Positions 1 through 8,839 of a stretch of 64,000 bases of DNA are shown piece by piece. Position numbers and translations under genes: made by a program. The notes beneath the pieces were generated by a model that ran no database searches, was not told the origin of the DNA, and saw nothing but the letters and a program-made list of their open reading frames with translations. Position 1 is the stretch's first letter. Each line of letters opens with the position of its first letter. Origin of the DNA: Psychrobacillus mangrovi (lineage in GTDB: Bacteria > Bacillota > Bacilli > Bacillales_A > Planococcaceae); contig NZ_JBAWSY010000006.1 of assembly GCF_037104765.1 (NCBI RefSeq), positions 1 through 64,000 of the forward strand, read 5' to 3'.

Positions 1-141
1 TGTTCGTCGAGCCAAGATTTTATTCCACGCTTCCTCTAGCCCTTACCTCACGATAAGTACCTTGCGCTTCCTTAGTGGTTGGTCGATGTGTACCCCCACA
101 GTGGACTTTCACCACCTAGATAGTTGCCATGCCTGGCACAC
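1..141 (-). mobile_element. Group II intron, 5' end (domain I), runs off the left edge
   Basis: Read on the minus strand, the sequence starts GTGTGCCAGGC at 141, matching the GUGYG start of group II introns. It continues with the conserved-looking GGTGGTGAAAGTCCACT block and ends at the window edge with a GACGAACA block, both familiar from domain I of bacterial group II introns. The rest of the ribozyme and any reverse transcriptase lie outside. The intron starts directly after the T-tract of the terminator at 142-173 and points the same way. Class C introns are known to insert behind terminator hairpins, but the class cannot be fixed from this piece alone. Confidence 0.72.
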
Positions 142-173
142 ATAAAAAAGAGGAGAAAAAATATTCTCCTCTT
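142..173 (-). terminator. Intrinsic terminator of the sulfur-scavenging operon
   Basis: The 10-bp perfect stem AAGAGGAGAA/TTCTCCTCTT is followed on the minus strand by TTTTTTAT. It lies 10 bases after the stop of the fused ATPase gene, and the group II intron begins at the next base. Confidence 0.85.
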
Positions 174-182
174 ACGTAACTA

Positions 183-2216
183 TTAGAAAGCTGGATAGTG
201 ACAAGCAACCCAGTGATCTTTTTTCACTTCTCGGAAGATTGGTTGTTCTTCTCGACAACGAGCAGTCGCAACAGGGCATCGTGTATGAAATCGGCAACCC
301 GATGGTGGATTGGCAGGTGATGGAATTTCCCCCTTCACAGTAATTACCTCACGTTGTTGGGATAGATCAATACCCGGTATAGAGTTAATGAGCCCTTTTG
401 TATAATGATGGGCAGGTCTCTTAAATAGAGTTTCACTGTCTGCTATTTCTACGAGTTGACCTAAGTACATGACTCCTATACGGTCTGAAATATGGCGAAC
501 AACATTTAACCCATGACCGATAAATAAATAGGTTAAATCTAATTCTTGTTGTAAATCCTTCATTAAATTTACGATTTGAGCTTGAACGGATACGTCTAGA
601 GCAGATACGGCTTCATCTGCTAAAATAAATTGAGGATTTATCGCAATCGCTCTTGCAATAGCAATACGCTGACGTTGTCCTCCAGAAAACTCATGGGGAT
701 AACGATCATACGCTTTTCTCCCTAACCCTACCGCATCTAGAAGCTGTTCCACTTTTAGTCGGTTCTCTTTAGAAGTAAATGATTCATGAACCTTCAATGG
801 TTCTTCAATAATATCTCCCACTTTCCAACGTGGGTTAACCGAACCGTATGGATCTTGATAAATCATCTGCATATGTTTACGTTTTTCGCGCAATTCTTTA
901 TTACTGAGTTTAGCCAAATTCGTACCTTGGAAAAACACTTTTCCTTCACTTGCTTTTTCTAATTGTAAAAGCAATCTACCTAGCGTTGATTTGCCACTAC
1001 CTGATTCCCCTACTAAACCAAATGTTTCCCCCTTTCGAATTGTAAATGAGACATTATCTACTGCACTTACATACGATTGAGGTTGGAAGAAACCACGAGT
1101 CCCAATTGGATATGTCTTACTTAAATTTTCTATAACAAATAATTCCTCTGCTGAAACATCCACCGAATTTAGTTGAAGAGGCTCCTGAATTGAACTTTGA
1201 AAAACTTCACTGCTAGAATCAGTCTGATTCCAATCATTTCTTTGAACTAATTCCTCAGCATACCAGCACGCTGTTTTACGACCGTTTACTTCTCTTAATG
1301 AAGGTTTTTCCATTCTACATTTATCCGTTGCAAAAGGACAACGTGGATGAAATAGACATCCAGTTGGCAAATTAGATAACGAAGGAATGGTTCCTTCTAT
1401 AGAAAATAGCTTTTGGCCCCGATCACTATCCATTTTGGTGATAGATTGAAGTAAACCATTCGTATATGGATGATGTGGTAATTCGAAAAGTTGAGAAACG
1501 GTCGCTTGTTCTAGAATTTCACCGGCATACATCACAATGATTCTATCGGCCACTTCAGCGGCAATACCCATGTCATGTGTAATTAATAAAATAGACATAT
1601 GAAACTCTTCTTTTAATTCCTGCAGGAGTTGGAGTATTTGAGCCTGAATGGTTACATCAAGTGCAGTTGTCGGCTCATCTGCAATAAGTAAGTCAGGCTC
1701 ACAAGCAAGAGCCATCGCAATCATTGCCCGCTGTAGCATCCCTCCGGATAGCTCATTGGGGTATTGTTTGAATCGCAACTCTGCATCCGATATCCCGACT
1801 CGATCCAATAAATATATTGCACGTTTTTTCGCATCCGCTTTGTTTCCTTGCTTATGTTCGATTATTGTTTCAATAATTTGTTTCCCAATTGTAAACACGG
1901 GGTCAAAAGCGGACATCGGTTCTTGAAATATCATCGCCACTTTCTTCCCGCGTATTGCCCGTAATTCCTTTTGTGTGAGTCTGGTCAAATCCATACCGTC
2001 TAGTGTAATACTTCCATCGGTAATTTTCCCATTTTCGAAATCAATTAATCTCATAATGGACTTTGAAGCTACCGTCTTTCCACTTCCCGATTCCCCAACT
2101 ATACAAACCGTTTCTCCAGCTTTTATTTGCATCGTAACATCTCTAATCGCTGTCAAATAACCGTCTTTTGTAATAAAGTCTACTTGTAAATGCTGGACAT
2201 CCAGTAATTGTGTCAT
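183..2216 (-). CDS. Fused dipeptide/oligopeptide-type ABC importer ATPase (DppD-DppF fusion)
   Basis: This 677-residue protein carries two complete nucleotide-binding domains that are usually separate proteins. Domain 1 has Walker A GESGSGKT (41-48), signature LSGGM (156-160) and Walker B LLIADEP (176-182). Domain 2 has Walker A GESGSGKS (403-410) and an LSGG signature followed by LADEA. Each half ends in the Cys-rich oligopeptide/dipeptide ABC C-terminal motif (around 287-300 and near the end). It would energise uptake through the two permeases just upstream in the operon. It is the last gene, 11 bases after the DppC-like gene. Fused DF ATPases are known in the family. The substrate is not readable from the ATPase; the SAM riboswitch of the operon points to a sulfur compound. 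Confidence 0.9.
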   Translation of the reverse strand: MTQLLDVQHLQVDFITKDGYLTAIRDVTMQIKAGETVCIVGESGSGKTVASKSIMRLIDFENGKITDGSITLDGMDLTRLTQKELRAIRGKKVAMIFQEPMSAFDPVFTIGKQIIETIIEHKQGNKADAKKRAIYLLDRVGISDAELRFKQYPNELSGGMLQRAMIAMALACEPDLLIADEPTTALDVTIQAQILQLLQELKEEFHMSILLITHDMGIAAEVADRIIVMYAGEILEQATVSQLFELPHHPYTNGLLQSITKMDSDRGQKLFSIEGTIPSLSNLPTGCLFHPRCPFATDKCRMEKPSLREVNGRKTACWYAEELVQRNDWNQTDSSSEVFQSSIQEPLQLNSVDVSAEELFVIENLSKTYPIGTRGFFQPQSYVSAVDNVSFTIRKGETFGLVGESGSGKSTLGRLLLQLEKASEGKVFFQGTNLAKLSNKELREKRKHMQMIYQDPYGSVNPRWKVGDIIEEPLKVHESFTSKENRLKVEQLLDAVGLGRKAYDRYPHEFSGGQRQRIAIARAIAINPQFILADEAVSALDVSVQAQIVNLMKDLQQELDLTYLFIGHGLNVVRHISDRIGVMYLGQLVEIADSETLFKRPAHHYTKGLINSIPGIDLSQQREVITVKGEIPSPANPPSGCRFHTRCPVATARCREEQPIFREVKKDHWVACHYPAF

Positions 2217-2227
2217 TAGCTAATCAC

Positions 2228-3118
2228 CTATCTTCCCCTACTTATTTTCGGATTTGTCACATCTTGAAGTTTATCCCCGATAATATTAACGGAAAGAACA
2301 AATGCAGTAATTGCAAGTCCAGGGAATGTAGCAATCCACCAGGCAACTGTTAAATAGTTTCTTCCTTGAGAAAGCAATGCACCCCAATCAGGTATTTCCT
2401 TGATCACACCTAAGCCTAGAAAACTTAACCCCGCACCTGTTAAAATAGCTGTCCCAAGACCGATTGTTGACATAACTAGCAGTGGAGACAAAGCATTTGG
2501 TACGATATGCCACCAAAGAATTTTTCCACTTGAAGTGCCAATAGAACGAGATGCAGCAACGTATGGACGTTTTTTAATACTCATCATCTGTCCACGCATC
2601 AACCGTGCATAGCCCGGAATTGAGGCAATCGCAATGGCAAAAACAATATTTTGTAAACTTGGACCTAGAGCTGCTGCAATAGCTAGTGCAAGCAGAATTC
2701 CTGGAATCGTCATTAATATCTCAATAATTCGCATAAAGATTGTATCAATAATTCCACCCAGATAACCGGAGATAGCCCCGATGCCACCACCAAGTATTAA
2801 TCCGATTAACACTGCAGAAACCCCTATAATTAAAGAATCTTTACTACCATAGACAACAAGACTAAACACATCTCTCCCGTAATGATCCGTACCGAACAAG
2901 TGAGAAAGGCTAGGTGTTGCTAATATTTTCTCTGTATTCATGGCTGTTGGTTCATAAGGTGCAATCCAAGATGGAAGTAAGGCACATACAACGATAAACA
3001 ATAAAATTAGACTTGCTATGAAAACGAAAAGGTTTGATATAGATAATTTTACTTTTAACTTAGATAGATTCCATTTTGGAAATTGTACGACTGCTTTTGT
3101 ATTTGCCAAGTCTTTCAT
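2228..3118 (-). CDS. ABC importer permease, DppC/OppC type
   Basis: This 296-residue inner-membrane permease has an N-terminal segment of about 30 residues before the first helix, then the DppC-type LFGTDHYGRDVFS motif and a six-helix BPD_transp_1 core with an EAA-type loop (RSIGTSSGKILWWHIVPNAL). It pairs with the DppB-like protein encoded 31 bases upstream to form the translocation channel. The start ATG has GGGGG at a workable spacing. Its place between the binding protein, DppB and the fused ATPase gives a complete importer. Length and motifs are normal for the family. Confidence 0.9.
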   Translation of the reverse strand: MKDLANTKAVVQFPKWNLSKLKVKLSISNLFVFIASLILLFIVVCALLPSWIAPYEPTAMNTEKILATPSLSHLFGTDHYGRDVFSLVVYGSKDSLIIGVSAVLIGLILGGGIGAISGYLGGIIDTIFMRIIEILMTIPGILLALAIAAALGPSLQNIVFAIAIASIPGYARLMRGQMMSIKKRPYVAASRSIGTSSGKILWWHIVPNALSPLLVMSTIGLGTAILTGAGLSFLGLGVIKEIPDWGALLSQGRNYLTVAWWIATFPGLAITAFVLSVNIIGDKLQDVTNPKISRGR

Positions 3119-3149
3119 TTTACAATTCCCCCTTTATTAATTTCACGAA

Positions 3150-4082
3150 TCAATGTGCTCTTCGGATACGTGGGTCAACTAACGAATAAGATAAATCTAC
3201 TAATACATTTACAGTTACGTATACGATTGCACTAAAAAGAATTACACCTTGTATAACAGGCATATCCTTGACCATTATCGCATCTCCAATTACTCTACCA
3301 ATTCCTTGTCTAGAAAAAACTGTTTCGATTACAACAGTTCCTGCTAACAATTCACCAATATGTAATCCCATAACGGTAATCGCCGGAATAAGTGCATTTC
3401 GTAATGCATGACGGAACATCACAATTCTTTCAGATATCCCTTTAGCACGGAGCGTTAAAATGAATTGTTCATCCATCACTTCCACCATGCTATTTCGAAC
3501 CATTCTAATAATAAAACCTGCCCCTACCAAACCTAGCGCAAGTGAAGGCATTATAAGTGTCTTCCATCCTTCCGACCCCATAATTGGCAACCAGTTGAGT
3601 TGAACACCGAAAAGAAGGATAAGTAGAATCCCAGACCAGAACGTTGGCATAGAAATTCCAAACAAAGCTATTATACGAATAATTACATCCACCCATTTAT
3701 TGTGATAAATAGCTGAAATAACACCAAATGTTACGCCAATAACAACAGAAAGTACCATACTTGTAAGTGTTAAGAGGAGTGTTGCTGGCAAATGGACGAT
3801 TATCTTTTGTAGTACTGGCTCACTTGTAATCCGAGATTGACCAAAATCCCCTTGAAGTAAGTTCTTAAAATAATCTGCAAACTGAACATAAAATGGCTGA
3901 TCCAGTCCTAATTCCTTGCGAAGATTTTCTATCGCCTCAGGTGTTGCTGTATTAGGATCCAGCATAGATAGAACCGGATCCCCTGGCAGCATATAAATTA
4001 TGCAGAAAACAAGGACTAAGGAGCCGAAAATGGATAGTAATGCATTTATAAGTTTTTGTAATGTCTTGCTGACTAAAACCAT
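3150..4082 (-). CDS. ABC importer permease, DppB/OppB type
   Basis: This is an integral-membrane permease of about 310 residues with the typical N-terminal helix, the periplasmic PGDPVLSMLDPNTA segment and an EAA loop (TLRAKGISERIVMFRHALRN). It forms a heterodimer with the DppC-like permease encoded next. The longer frame opens 6 bases earlier, but AAAGGAGC lies 7-8 bases before the ATG at 4082, so that start is preferred. It follows the binding-protein gene by about 20 bases in the same operon. Confidence 0.9.
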   Translation of the reverse strand: MVLVSKTLQKLINALLSIFGSLVLVFCIIYMLPGDPVLSMLDPNTATPEAIENLRKELGLDQPFYVQFADYFKNLLQGDFGQSRITSEPVLQKIIVHLPATLLLTLTSMVLSVVIGVTFGVISAIYHNKWVDVIIRIIALFGISMPTFWSGILLILLFGVQLNWLPIMGSEGWKTLIMPSLALGLVGAGFIIRMVRNSMVEVMDEQFILTLRAKGISERIVMFRHALRNALIPAITVMGLHIGELLAGTVVIETVFSRQGIGRVIGDAIMVKDMPVIQGVILFSAIVYVTVNVLVDLSYSLVDPRIRRAH

Positions 4083-4103
4083 AAACAAGCTCCTTTCTAC
4101 TTT

Positions 4104-5756
4104 TTACTGTTTGATAAATGCATCATTAAATAATGGATAACCTAAAGCATCAAACTTAATTCCATCCACTTTTTTAGATGCTGCTACTGTATAAGGAAAA
4201 ACATATATTGGAATAACATACGCTTGATCAATAATAATTTTCTGTACCTCTTTATATATTTCTTCCCGCTTCGCAGGATCAGATTCTACCGTTCCCTTTT
4301 CTAACAACTCATCCAGTTCTAAATTAGATGTTCCACCCAAGCCTTTACGAGTAATATTTTCAGGAGGTGTATGATATAAGCTACGTAGGGCATTTGGATC
4401 TGAATTCACTTGACTATTGCCGTACAAATCATAATCGGCGTTTTGATAGATTACCGTTAAATAATCTTGAGTTATATTAACCTCTACATCTACTCCTATT
4501 TTTTTCAATTGTTGTTGTATTATAGCGGCAATATCATTTCGTTTTTCGCGATTCGGAGAGACATCTACATAATTGAGCGTCAACTTTTTCCCTTCTTTTT
4601 CTCGGACACCATCTGCTCCGATTGTATATCCTGCTCCATCTAGTAATTTATTTGCTGCATCGACATCATATTTCCAACTATTTTCAAGCTTTTCATCATA
4701 CCCTAAAATCCCTGGTGTTATAGGTGACCAAGCTCTTTCATACGTATCAAAGTACAAGGTTTTCAGAATTGCGTCGACATCAACCGCTTGTAAAACAGCT
4801 CTGCGGACATCTACATTATTCCAAGGTTCTTCCCTTTGGTTAAAAAAGAGTGTATACGGTAAACCAAGTGTATTAACCTTTAGTATTTGAGTATTTGGAT
4901 CATTTTCTAGCGATACAATATTTTGTGGTGGAATGGTTTCTGCCGCAAGCACCTGCCCGCTTTGTACACTACCTACACGAGTCGCTTCCTCTGGAATAAT
5001 TTTAAATGTAACTTTATCCAGATAGGCTTGCTCTTTGTTCTCTACACTTGTAGGTCCCCAATTATATTCACTGTTTTTTTCCACCTGGATATCTGCATTT
5101 TCTGTCCAACTGACAAATTTAAATGGTCCTGTTCCAATCGGATTTTTCCCAAACTGATCTCCGTATTTTTCAGCTGCTGTAGGTGATACAATTCCTAACA
5201 TCGCTTGACTTAGATTTCCTAAGAAAGAGGAAGAAGGGGTAGATAGATTAAGTTTTACTGTAAATTCATCAACAACCTCTGAAGATTCGTATGGATCAAG
5301 TAATGCTGTTGAATTCCCTGCTTTCGTTTCTGGATTAAGTATTCGGTCAAAATTGTATTTAACCGCTTCTGCATTAAAAGGGGTTCCATCATGGAACTTC
5401 ACATCATCACGCAACTTAAACGTATAACTTTTACCATCCTCCGATACGGCCCATTCTTTTGCCAGCCATGGTTGGATATTGTTATCCGCATCTTGGACAA
5501 CAAGACTATCAAAAATTGTTCTAAATACACGAACGGACACAGCTAACCCACTTCGATGTGGATCTAGCGTATCTGGGGACGTTGCAAGTGCATAAGACAG
5601 CTCGCCACCTGAAACAGGATTAGATGAAGTATTATCCGTCGCCGAAGTTTGTGCACCTTGATTGGTCCCTGATGATTGACTGCAACCAGATACTACTAGT
5701 ATTAATGCTGTAAATAATGTAAAAAAGATTGATTTTGACCTTTTAAAACCCATCAT
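4104..5756 (-). CDS. Family 5 extracellular solute-binding lipoprotein (peptide/nickel-type)
   Basis: This lipoprotein of about 550 residues has a signal ending in the lipobox VSGC, a Thr/Ser/Asn-rich linker, then the SBP_bac_5 fold (LATSPDTLDPHRSG near the start and the LRDDVKFHDGTPFNAEAVKYN signature). It should capture substrate outside the membrane and deliver it to the DppBC-like permeases. A longer frame begins at 5771, but GGAGGT falls inside those codons and sits 7-8 bases before the ATG at 5756, which decides the start. The family binds peptides, nickel, opines and, in some operons, sulfur compounds. The S-box upstream suggests the last; this is inference. Confidence 0.9.
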   Translation of the reverse strand: MMGFKRSKSIFFTLFTALILVVSGCSQSSGTNQGAQTSATDNTSSNPVSGGELSYALATSPDTLDPHRSGLAVSVRVFRTIFDSLVVQDADNNIQPWLAKEWAVSEDGKSYTFKLRDDVKFHDGTPFNAEAVKYNFDRILNPETKAGNSTALLDPYESSEVVDEFTVKLNLSTPSSSFLGNLSQAMLGIVSPTAAEKYGDQFGKNPIGTGPFKFVSWTENADIQVEKNSEYNWGPTSVENKEQAYLDKVTFKIIPEEATRVGSVQSGQVLAAETIPPQNIVSLENDPNTQILKVNTLGLPYTLFFNQREEPWNNVDVRRAVLQAVDVDAILKTLYFDTYERAWSPITPGILGYDEKLENSWKYDVDAANKLLDGAGYTIGADGVREKEGKKLTLNYVDVSPNREKRNDIAAIIQQQLKKIGVDVEVNITQDYLTVIYQNADYDLYGNSQVNSDPNALRSLYHTPPENITRKGLGGTSNLELDELLEKGTVESDPAKREEIYKEVQKIIIDQAYVIPIYVFPYTVAASKKVDGIKFDALGYPLFNDAFIKQ

Positions 5757-5850
5757 TATTATTACCTCCACACTTTTAAAATTAATGATTTTTAATCATA
5801 TATGTTTAGTAAGTTTAAATTTATAAAAAAATAGAATCTCTATGAAATCC

Positions 5851-6198
5851 TTATATCTCTGGTTGACCTGCAGAGTTTAGAAAAAATCCCTCTAATTCTT
5901 TTGTTAATCCTCCAGGACCAAACTTAACCATGTTATGTTGATTTTGATTTAGCTTACTTTCATTGATAAAGCTTAAAAAAGACAATAAAAACGTTCTACG
6001 TTTATAGATATTTACTAACCCACGTTCATAAAACCATTGATCAATTGTGTTGTATATGCCGCGGTTTATACTGTAAGTTTCATTGCAAAAAGTATAAAAG
6101 AGCAAATCCGGTAGATTTAAAATTTTGTTTATATCATGAGATTGAAGACTTGGTAGGGTATTCGAATTATATGTGCTGTTATATTCTTTTACCTTCAC
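5851..6198 (-). CDS. Unknown 115-residue protein of the sulfur operon
   Basis: I do not recognise this protein. It is rich in aromatic, Asn and Leu residues and shows no signal peptide or clear membrane span. A central stretch (LPDLLFYTFCNETYSINRG) looks like a helical globular segment. The longest frame opens at 6219, but AAAGGGGG precedes a GTG at 6198 with good spacing, so this start is favoured. It sits between the flavin monooxygenase gene (53 bases upstream) and the binding-protein gene (94 bases downstream), on the same strand and under the same SAM riboswitch. That makes a role in the same pathway plausible but unproven. Confidence 0.6.
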   Translation of the reverse strand: MKVKEYNSTYNSNTLPSLQSHDINKILNLPDLLFYTFCNETYSINRGIYNTIDQWFYERGLVNIYKRRTFLLSFLSFINESKLNQNQHNMVKFGPGGLTKELEGFFLNSAGQPEI

Positions 6199-6251
6199 TT
6201 GGAGTCCCCCTTTACGCATTTAAAATATTAGGATTATAAATATGGAAACTT

Positions 6252-7586
6252 CTATTTATTAACTACTTCCTTCGCATAACGGTTTATCGGATAAGGGATA
6301 CCTAAGTTTCCTCGCAATGTATCAGACTCGTATTCTTTACGGAAAATTCCTCGCTCTTGAAGAATTGGCACAACTAGGTCAACAAAATCATCAAAACTAC
6401 TTGGTAAATCATATCCAACAATAAAACCATCTGCACCTTGACCTTCAAACCATTCTTGTACACGATTTGCAACTTGTTCCGGTGTCCCAATGAACGGCGT
6501 ACGTGGAGTAGCAGAACTTAGTGCCACTTGACGAAGTGTTAGATTTTGCTCTTTTGCCGTTTGTTTAATACGATCCGTTTCACTTTTAAAACTGTTTGAA
6601 CCTAAATCTCCAACGTCCGGGAATGCTTCATCCAATGGATATTGAGAGAAATCATGATGCTCGAAAAATCTTCCTAAAAAGGCAAGTGCCTGTTCTATAG
6701 AAACTAAATTTGCAATTTCCAAGTATTTTTGTTCCGCTTCCTCTACCGTTTTTCCTATGATTGGACTTATTCCCGGCATAATTACAACTTCATCTGGATT
6801 GCGTCCGAATGCTATTGCTCGATTTTTTACGTCTTTATAAAACTTCTGTGCATCTTGCAAATTACCATGACCAGTAAAAATCGCATCCGCTTCCTTTGCT
6901 GCAAAGTTCTTACCATCTTCGGAGGAACCTGCTTGGAAAATGATTGGACGCCCTTGTTTTGAGCGACCGATATTAAGTGGACCAGCAACAGAGAAATATT
7001 CTCCTTTATAATTCAACTCATGTAACTTTTCTGAGTCAAAGAACACACCTGATTCTTTATCTCGAATGAACGCATCATCTTCCCATGAATCCCAAAGACC
7101 TTTTGCAACTTCCAAATATTCAGCAGCAATTTTGTAACGCGTTGGATGATTCGGATGCTCTTCTACCGTTTTACTATAATTTAGTGCCGTTTTTTCTAAA
7201 GGGGAAGTGACAATGTTCCACCCAGCCCGACCTCCACTAATATGGTCTAGTGATCCAAGCTGACGAGACACATTAAACGGCTCGCTATACGATGTGGATA
7301 CAGTTCCGACAAGTCCGATATTCGAAGTCACGGAAGCAAGCGCAGATAGAATGGTCAAAGGTTCAAAACGATTTAAGAAGTGGGGAATTGATTTTTCATT
7401 GATATATAACCCATCCGCTACGAAAGCAAGATCAAACTTGCCTTCTTCTGCTTTTTGAGCACGATTTTTATAAAAATCTAGACTTACACTTGCATCCGTT
7501 TGTATTTCAGGATGTCTCCAACCAGAAATATTTCCACCAACTCCATGAATGATTACTCCTAGCTTCAACTTCTTTTGCTCTGTCAT
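6252..7586 (-). CDS. LLM-class flavin-dependent monooxygenase (NtaA/SnaA/DszA/SoxA family)
   Basis: This protein of about 444 residues is the two-component FMNH2-dependent monooxygenase type. Family features include GVGGNISGWRHP near the N-terminus, the SGGRAGWNIVTSP segment, and GSSEDGKNFAAKEADAIFT. Such enzymes use reduced flavin from a partner reductase to cleave C-S or C-N bonds (dibenzothiophene sulfone, nitrilotriacetate and similar). No reductase gene is visible nearby. It is the first gene after the SAM-I riboswitch, so it is probably made when methionine/SAM is short and would release sulfur from an imported compound. The ATG at 7586 has AAAGGAGG at ideal spacing; the longer frame from 7625 lacks one. 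Confidence 0.9.
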   Translation of the reverse strand: MTEQKKLKLGVIIHGVGGNISGWRHPEIQTDASVSLDFYKNRAQKAEEGKFDLAFVADGLYINEKSIPHFLNRFEPLTILSALASVTSNIGLVGTVSTSYSEPFNVSRQLGSLDHISGGRAGWNIVTSPLEKTALNYSKTVEEHPNHPTRYKIAAEYLEVAKGLWDSWEDDAFIRDKESGVFFDSEKLHELNYKGEYFSVAGPLNIGRSKQGRPIIFQAGSSEDGKNFAAKEADAIFTGHGNLQDAQKFYKDVKNRAIAFGRNPDEVVIMPGISPIIGKTVEEAEQKYLEIANLVSIEQALAFLGRFFEHHDFSQYPLDEAFPDVGDLGSNSFKSETDRIKQTAKEQNLTLRQVALSSATPRTPFIGTPEQVANRVQEWFEGQGADGFIVGYDLPSSFDDFVDLVVPILQERGIFRKEYESDTLRGNLGIPYPINRYAKEVVNK

Positions 7587-7620
7587 TATTTTTCCTCCTT
7601 TTATTGTTAGAGATAATTTG

Positions 7621-7656
7621 AACAAACAAAATGGTCCTTCAAATAAGAAGGACCAT
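7621..7656 (-). terminator. SAM-riboswitch expression-platform terminator
   Basis: A perfect 10-bp stem ATGGTCCTTC/GAAGGACCAT with a 6-base loop is followed by TTTTGTTTG on the minus strand. It lies between the aptamer and the monooxygenase start, as expected for SAM-induced transcription termination. Confidence 0.88.
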
Positions 7657-7672
7657 GCATAAAAAAGTCTCC

Positions 7673-7784
7673 TTCTTATCTACCAAGTTTTATACTTGCT
7701 GGAATTAGCACCGTGTTATTAACTATGTAATAACTGGTTGCTGAGGCTTCATAGGACCAGTTCCTCGACCTCTCTTGATAAGAA
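7673..7784 (-). promoter_or_regulatory. SAM-I (S-box) riboswitch aptamer
   Basis: On the minus strand the sequence has the S-box core: P1 strand TTCTTATC, then AAGAGAGG, GGAACTGGTCC, CTATGAAGCCTCAGCAACC, GGTGCTAATTCCAGCAAG and the closing strand GATAAGAA. This is the classical SAM-I arrangement followed by an intrinsic terminator. It should turn off the monooxygenase/transporter operon when SAM is plentiful. Confidence 0.95.
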
Positions 7785-8075
7785 TTTAAAATATGAAATT
7801 GTCTTTTTAATAAATACCTTTTCTACTCTATTACTCTAAATAAATTATTCGCATCGTTATAGTAGGGATTAGGTAAAAAAATAAAATACTTTCGTATTAT
7901 ATTTTCTTTCCAACTCTTCAAATTAGCCTAACTTTTAACAATAATTATTAATATGTATCCTATCACTTTTCATGACAAATTTGCAATACTTTGAATGATA
8001 GAATATTTTTTTCAATTGATAGTAAAATACTATGAATCATTAACTCATTTTTACCTTATCCTCTTCAACAAAAGA

Positions 8076-8106
8076 AAAAGGAAGAGCTATTTTGGCTCTT
8101 CCTTTT
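8076..8106 (-). terminator. Intrinsic terminator after DUF1292 gene 1
   Basis: The stem AAAGGAAGAGC/GCTCTTCCTTT has A-tract and T-tract flanks, so it can act on either strand. It lies just behind the stop at 8112. Confidence 0.8.
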
Positions 8107-8111
8107 GATTA

Positions 8112-8387
8112 TTATTGATTGCTTGCTTCAGCAAATGCAGCAGAAACCTTTTCGAATTCCTCGTCAACCTCTATAAAAGACAATTCTCCTTCGTCTTCTA
8201 ATCGGAAAAAGAAAACATCTATGTCATCTTCCGTTTCTGCTTGAATATCTTCTACAAAACCGACTGCAGCATATTCAACTTCATCCACCGTCAACAGACC
8301 AAGCACTTCCATATCTTGCTCTTGATCGTTTTCATCTAGCACCGTAAAGATATTACCAATTTCAATTTTCCCCTGATTTTCTTCCAT
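8112..8387 (-). CDS. DUF1292 protein, copy 1
   Basis: This is a 91-residue acidic soluble protein of the DUF1292 family (YrzB-like), function unknown. It has the family pattern IEIGNIFTVLDENDQEQ followed by repeated acidic blocks and a FEKVSAAF ending. Two paralogues occur in this window (12509-12799 and 35566-35868), both on the minus strand. GAGGAGG lies 9 bases before the ATG at 8387, so the six codons upstream in the longest frame are leader, not protein. It is a single gene between two divergent transport operons. Confidence 0.85.
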   Translation of the reverse strand: MEENQGKIEIGNIFTVLDENDQEQDMEVLGLLTVDEVEYAAVGFVEDIQAETEDDIDVFFFRLEDEGELSFIEVDEEFEKVSAAFAEASNQ

Positions 8388-8839
8388 TCTAAAAAACCTC
8401 CTCAAACTATTTTTGCAAAATTACTCTTTCTGCTTTCAATTAATTATCCGTTAAAAACGAATTATTAGCAAAAAAGAAAATCTCTCTAGTTTTTGTCTTT
8501 GGATTAAGTTCTTTTTATCCATTCATTCCTCTAAAAAAATAAAAAGGGCATTATAATATGTAGGCGGAACAATTGCACAGTTGAACTATCCAATATCTCT
8601 GTCTTCAAACAAGGATGATTGGTTCATCATTATTCCTCCCACATAGAATTACTTATACATAGTATTTCAACCGCTCTTGTTTTCATCCTTTCTACTTATT
8701 ACTTTTTATGCAAAACAAATTTAATAGATTCAAGACAGGCCTAAAAATTCTTTTTTTTATTGCATAGGTTGTAATTGAGCCGATGAATTTGCCTAATCAC
8801 TTTAAATTTGGCTATACGATGAGGGGAAGTGTACCAATA
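8388..8839. other. Intergenic region upstream of the sulfonate importer
   Basis: AT-rich, about 450 bases. I see no riboswitch of the S-box, T-box or cysteine class here, unlike the neighbouring sulfur operon. No reading frame with a good ribosome binding site stands out. Promoters for the flanking genes must lie here but cannot be placed with confidence. Confidence 0.4.

Noticed and set aside
8388..8839. Second S-box upstream of ssuA
   Set aside because: No GGTGCTAATTCCAGC-type block or AGAGAGG motif is present on the plus strand.
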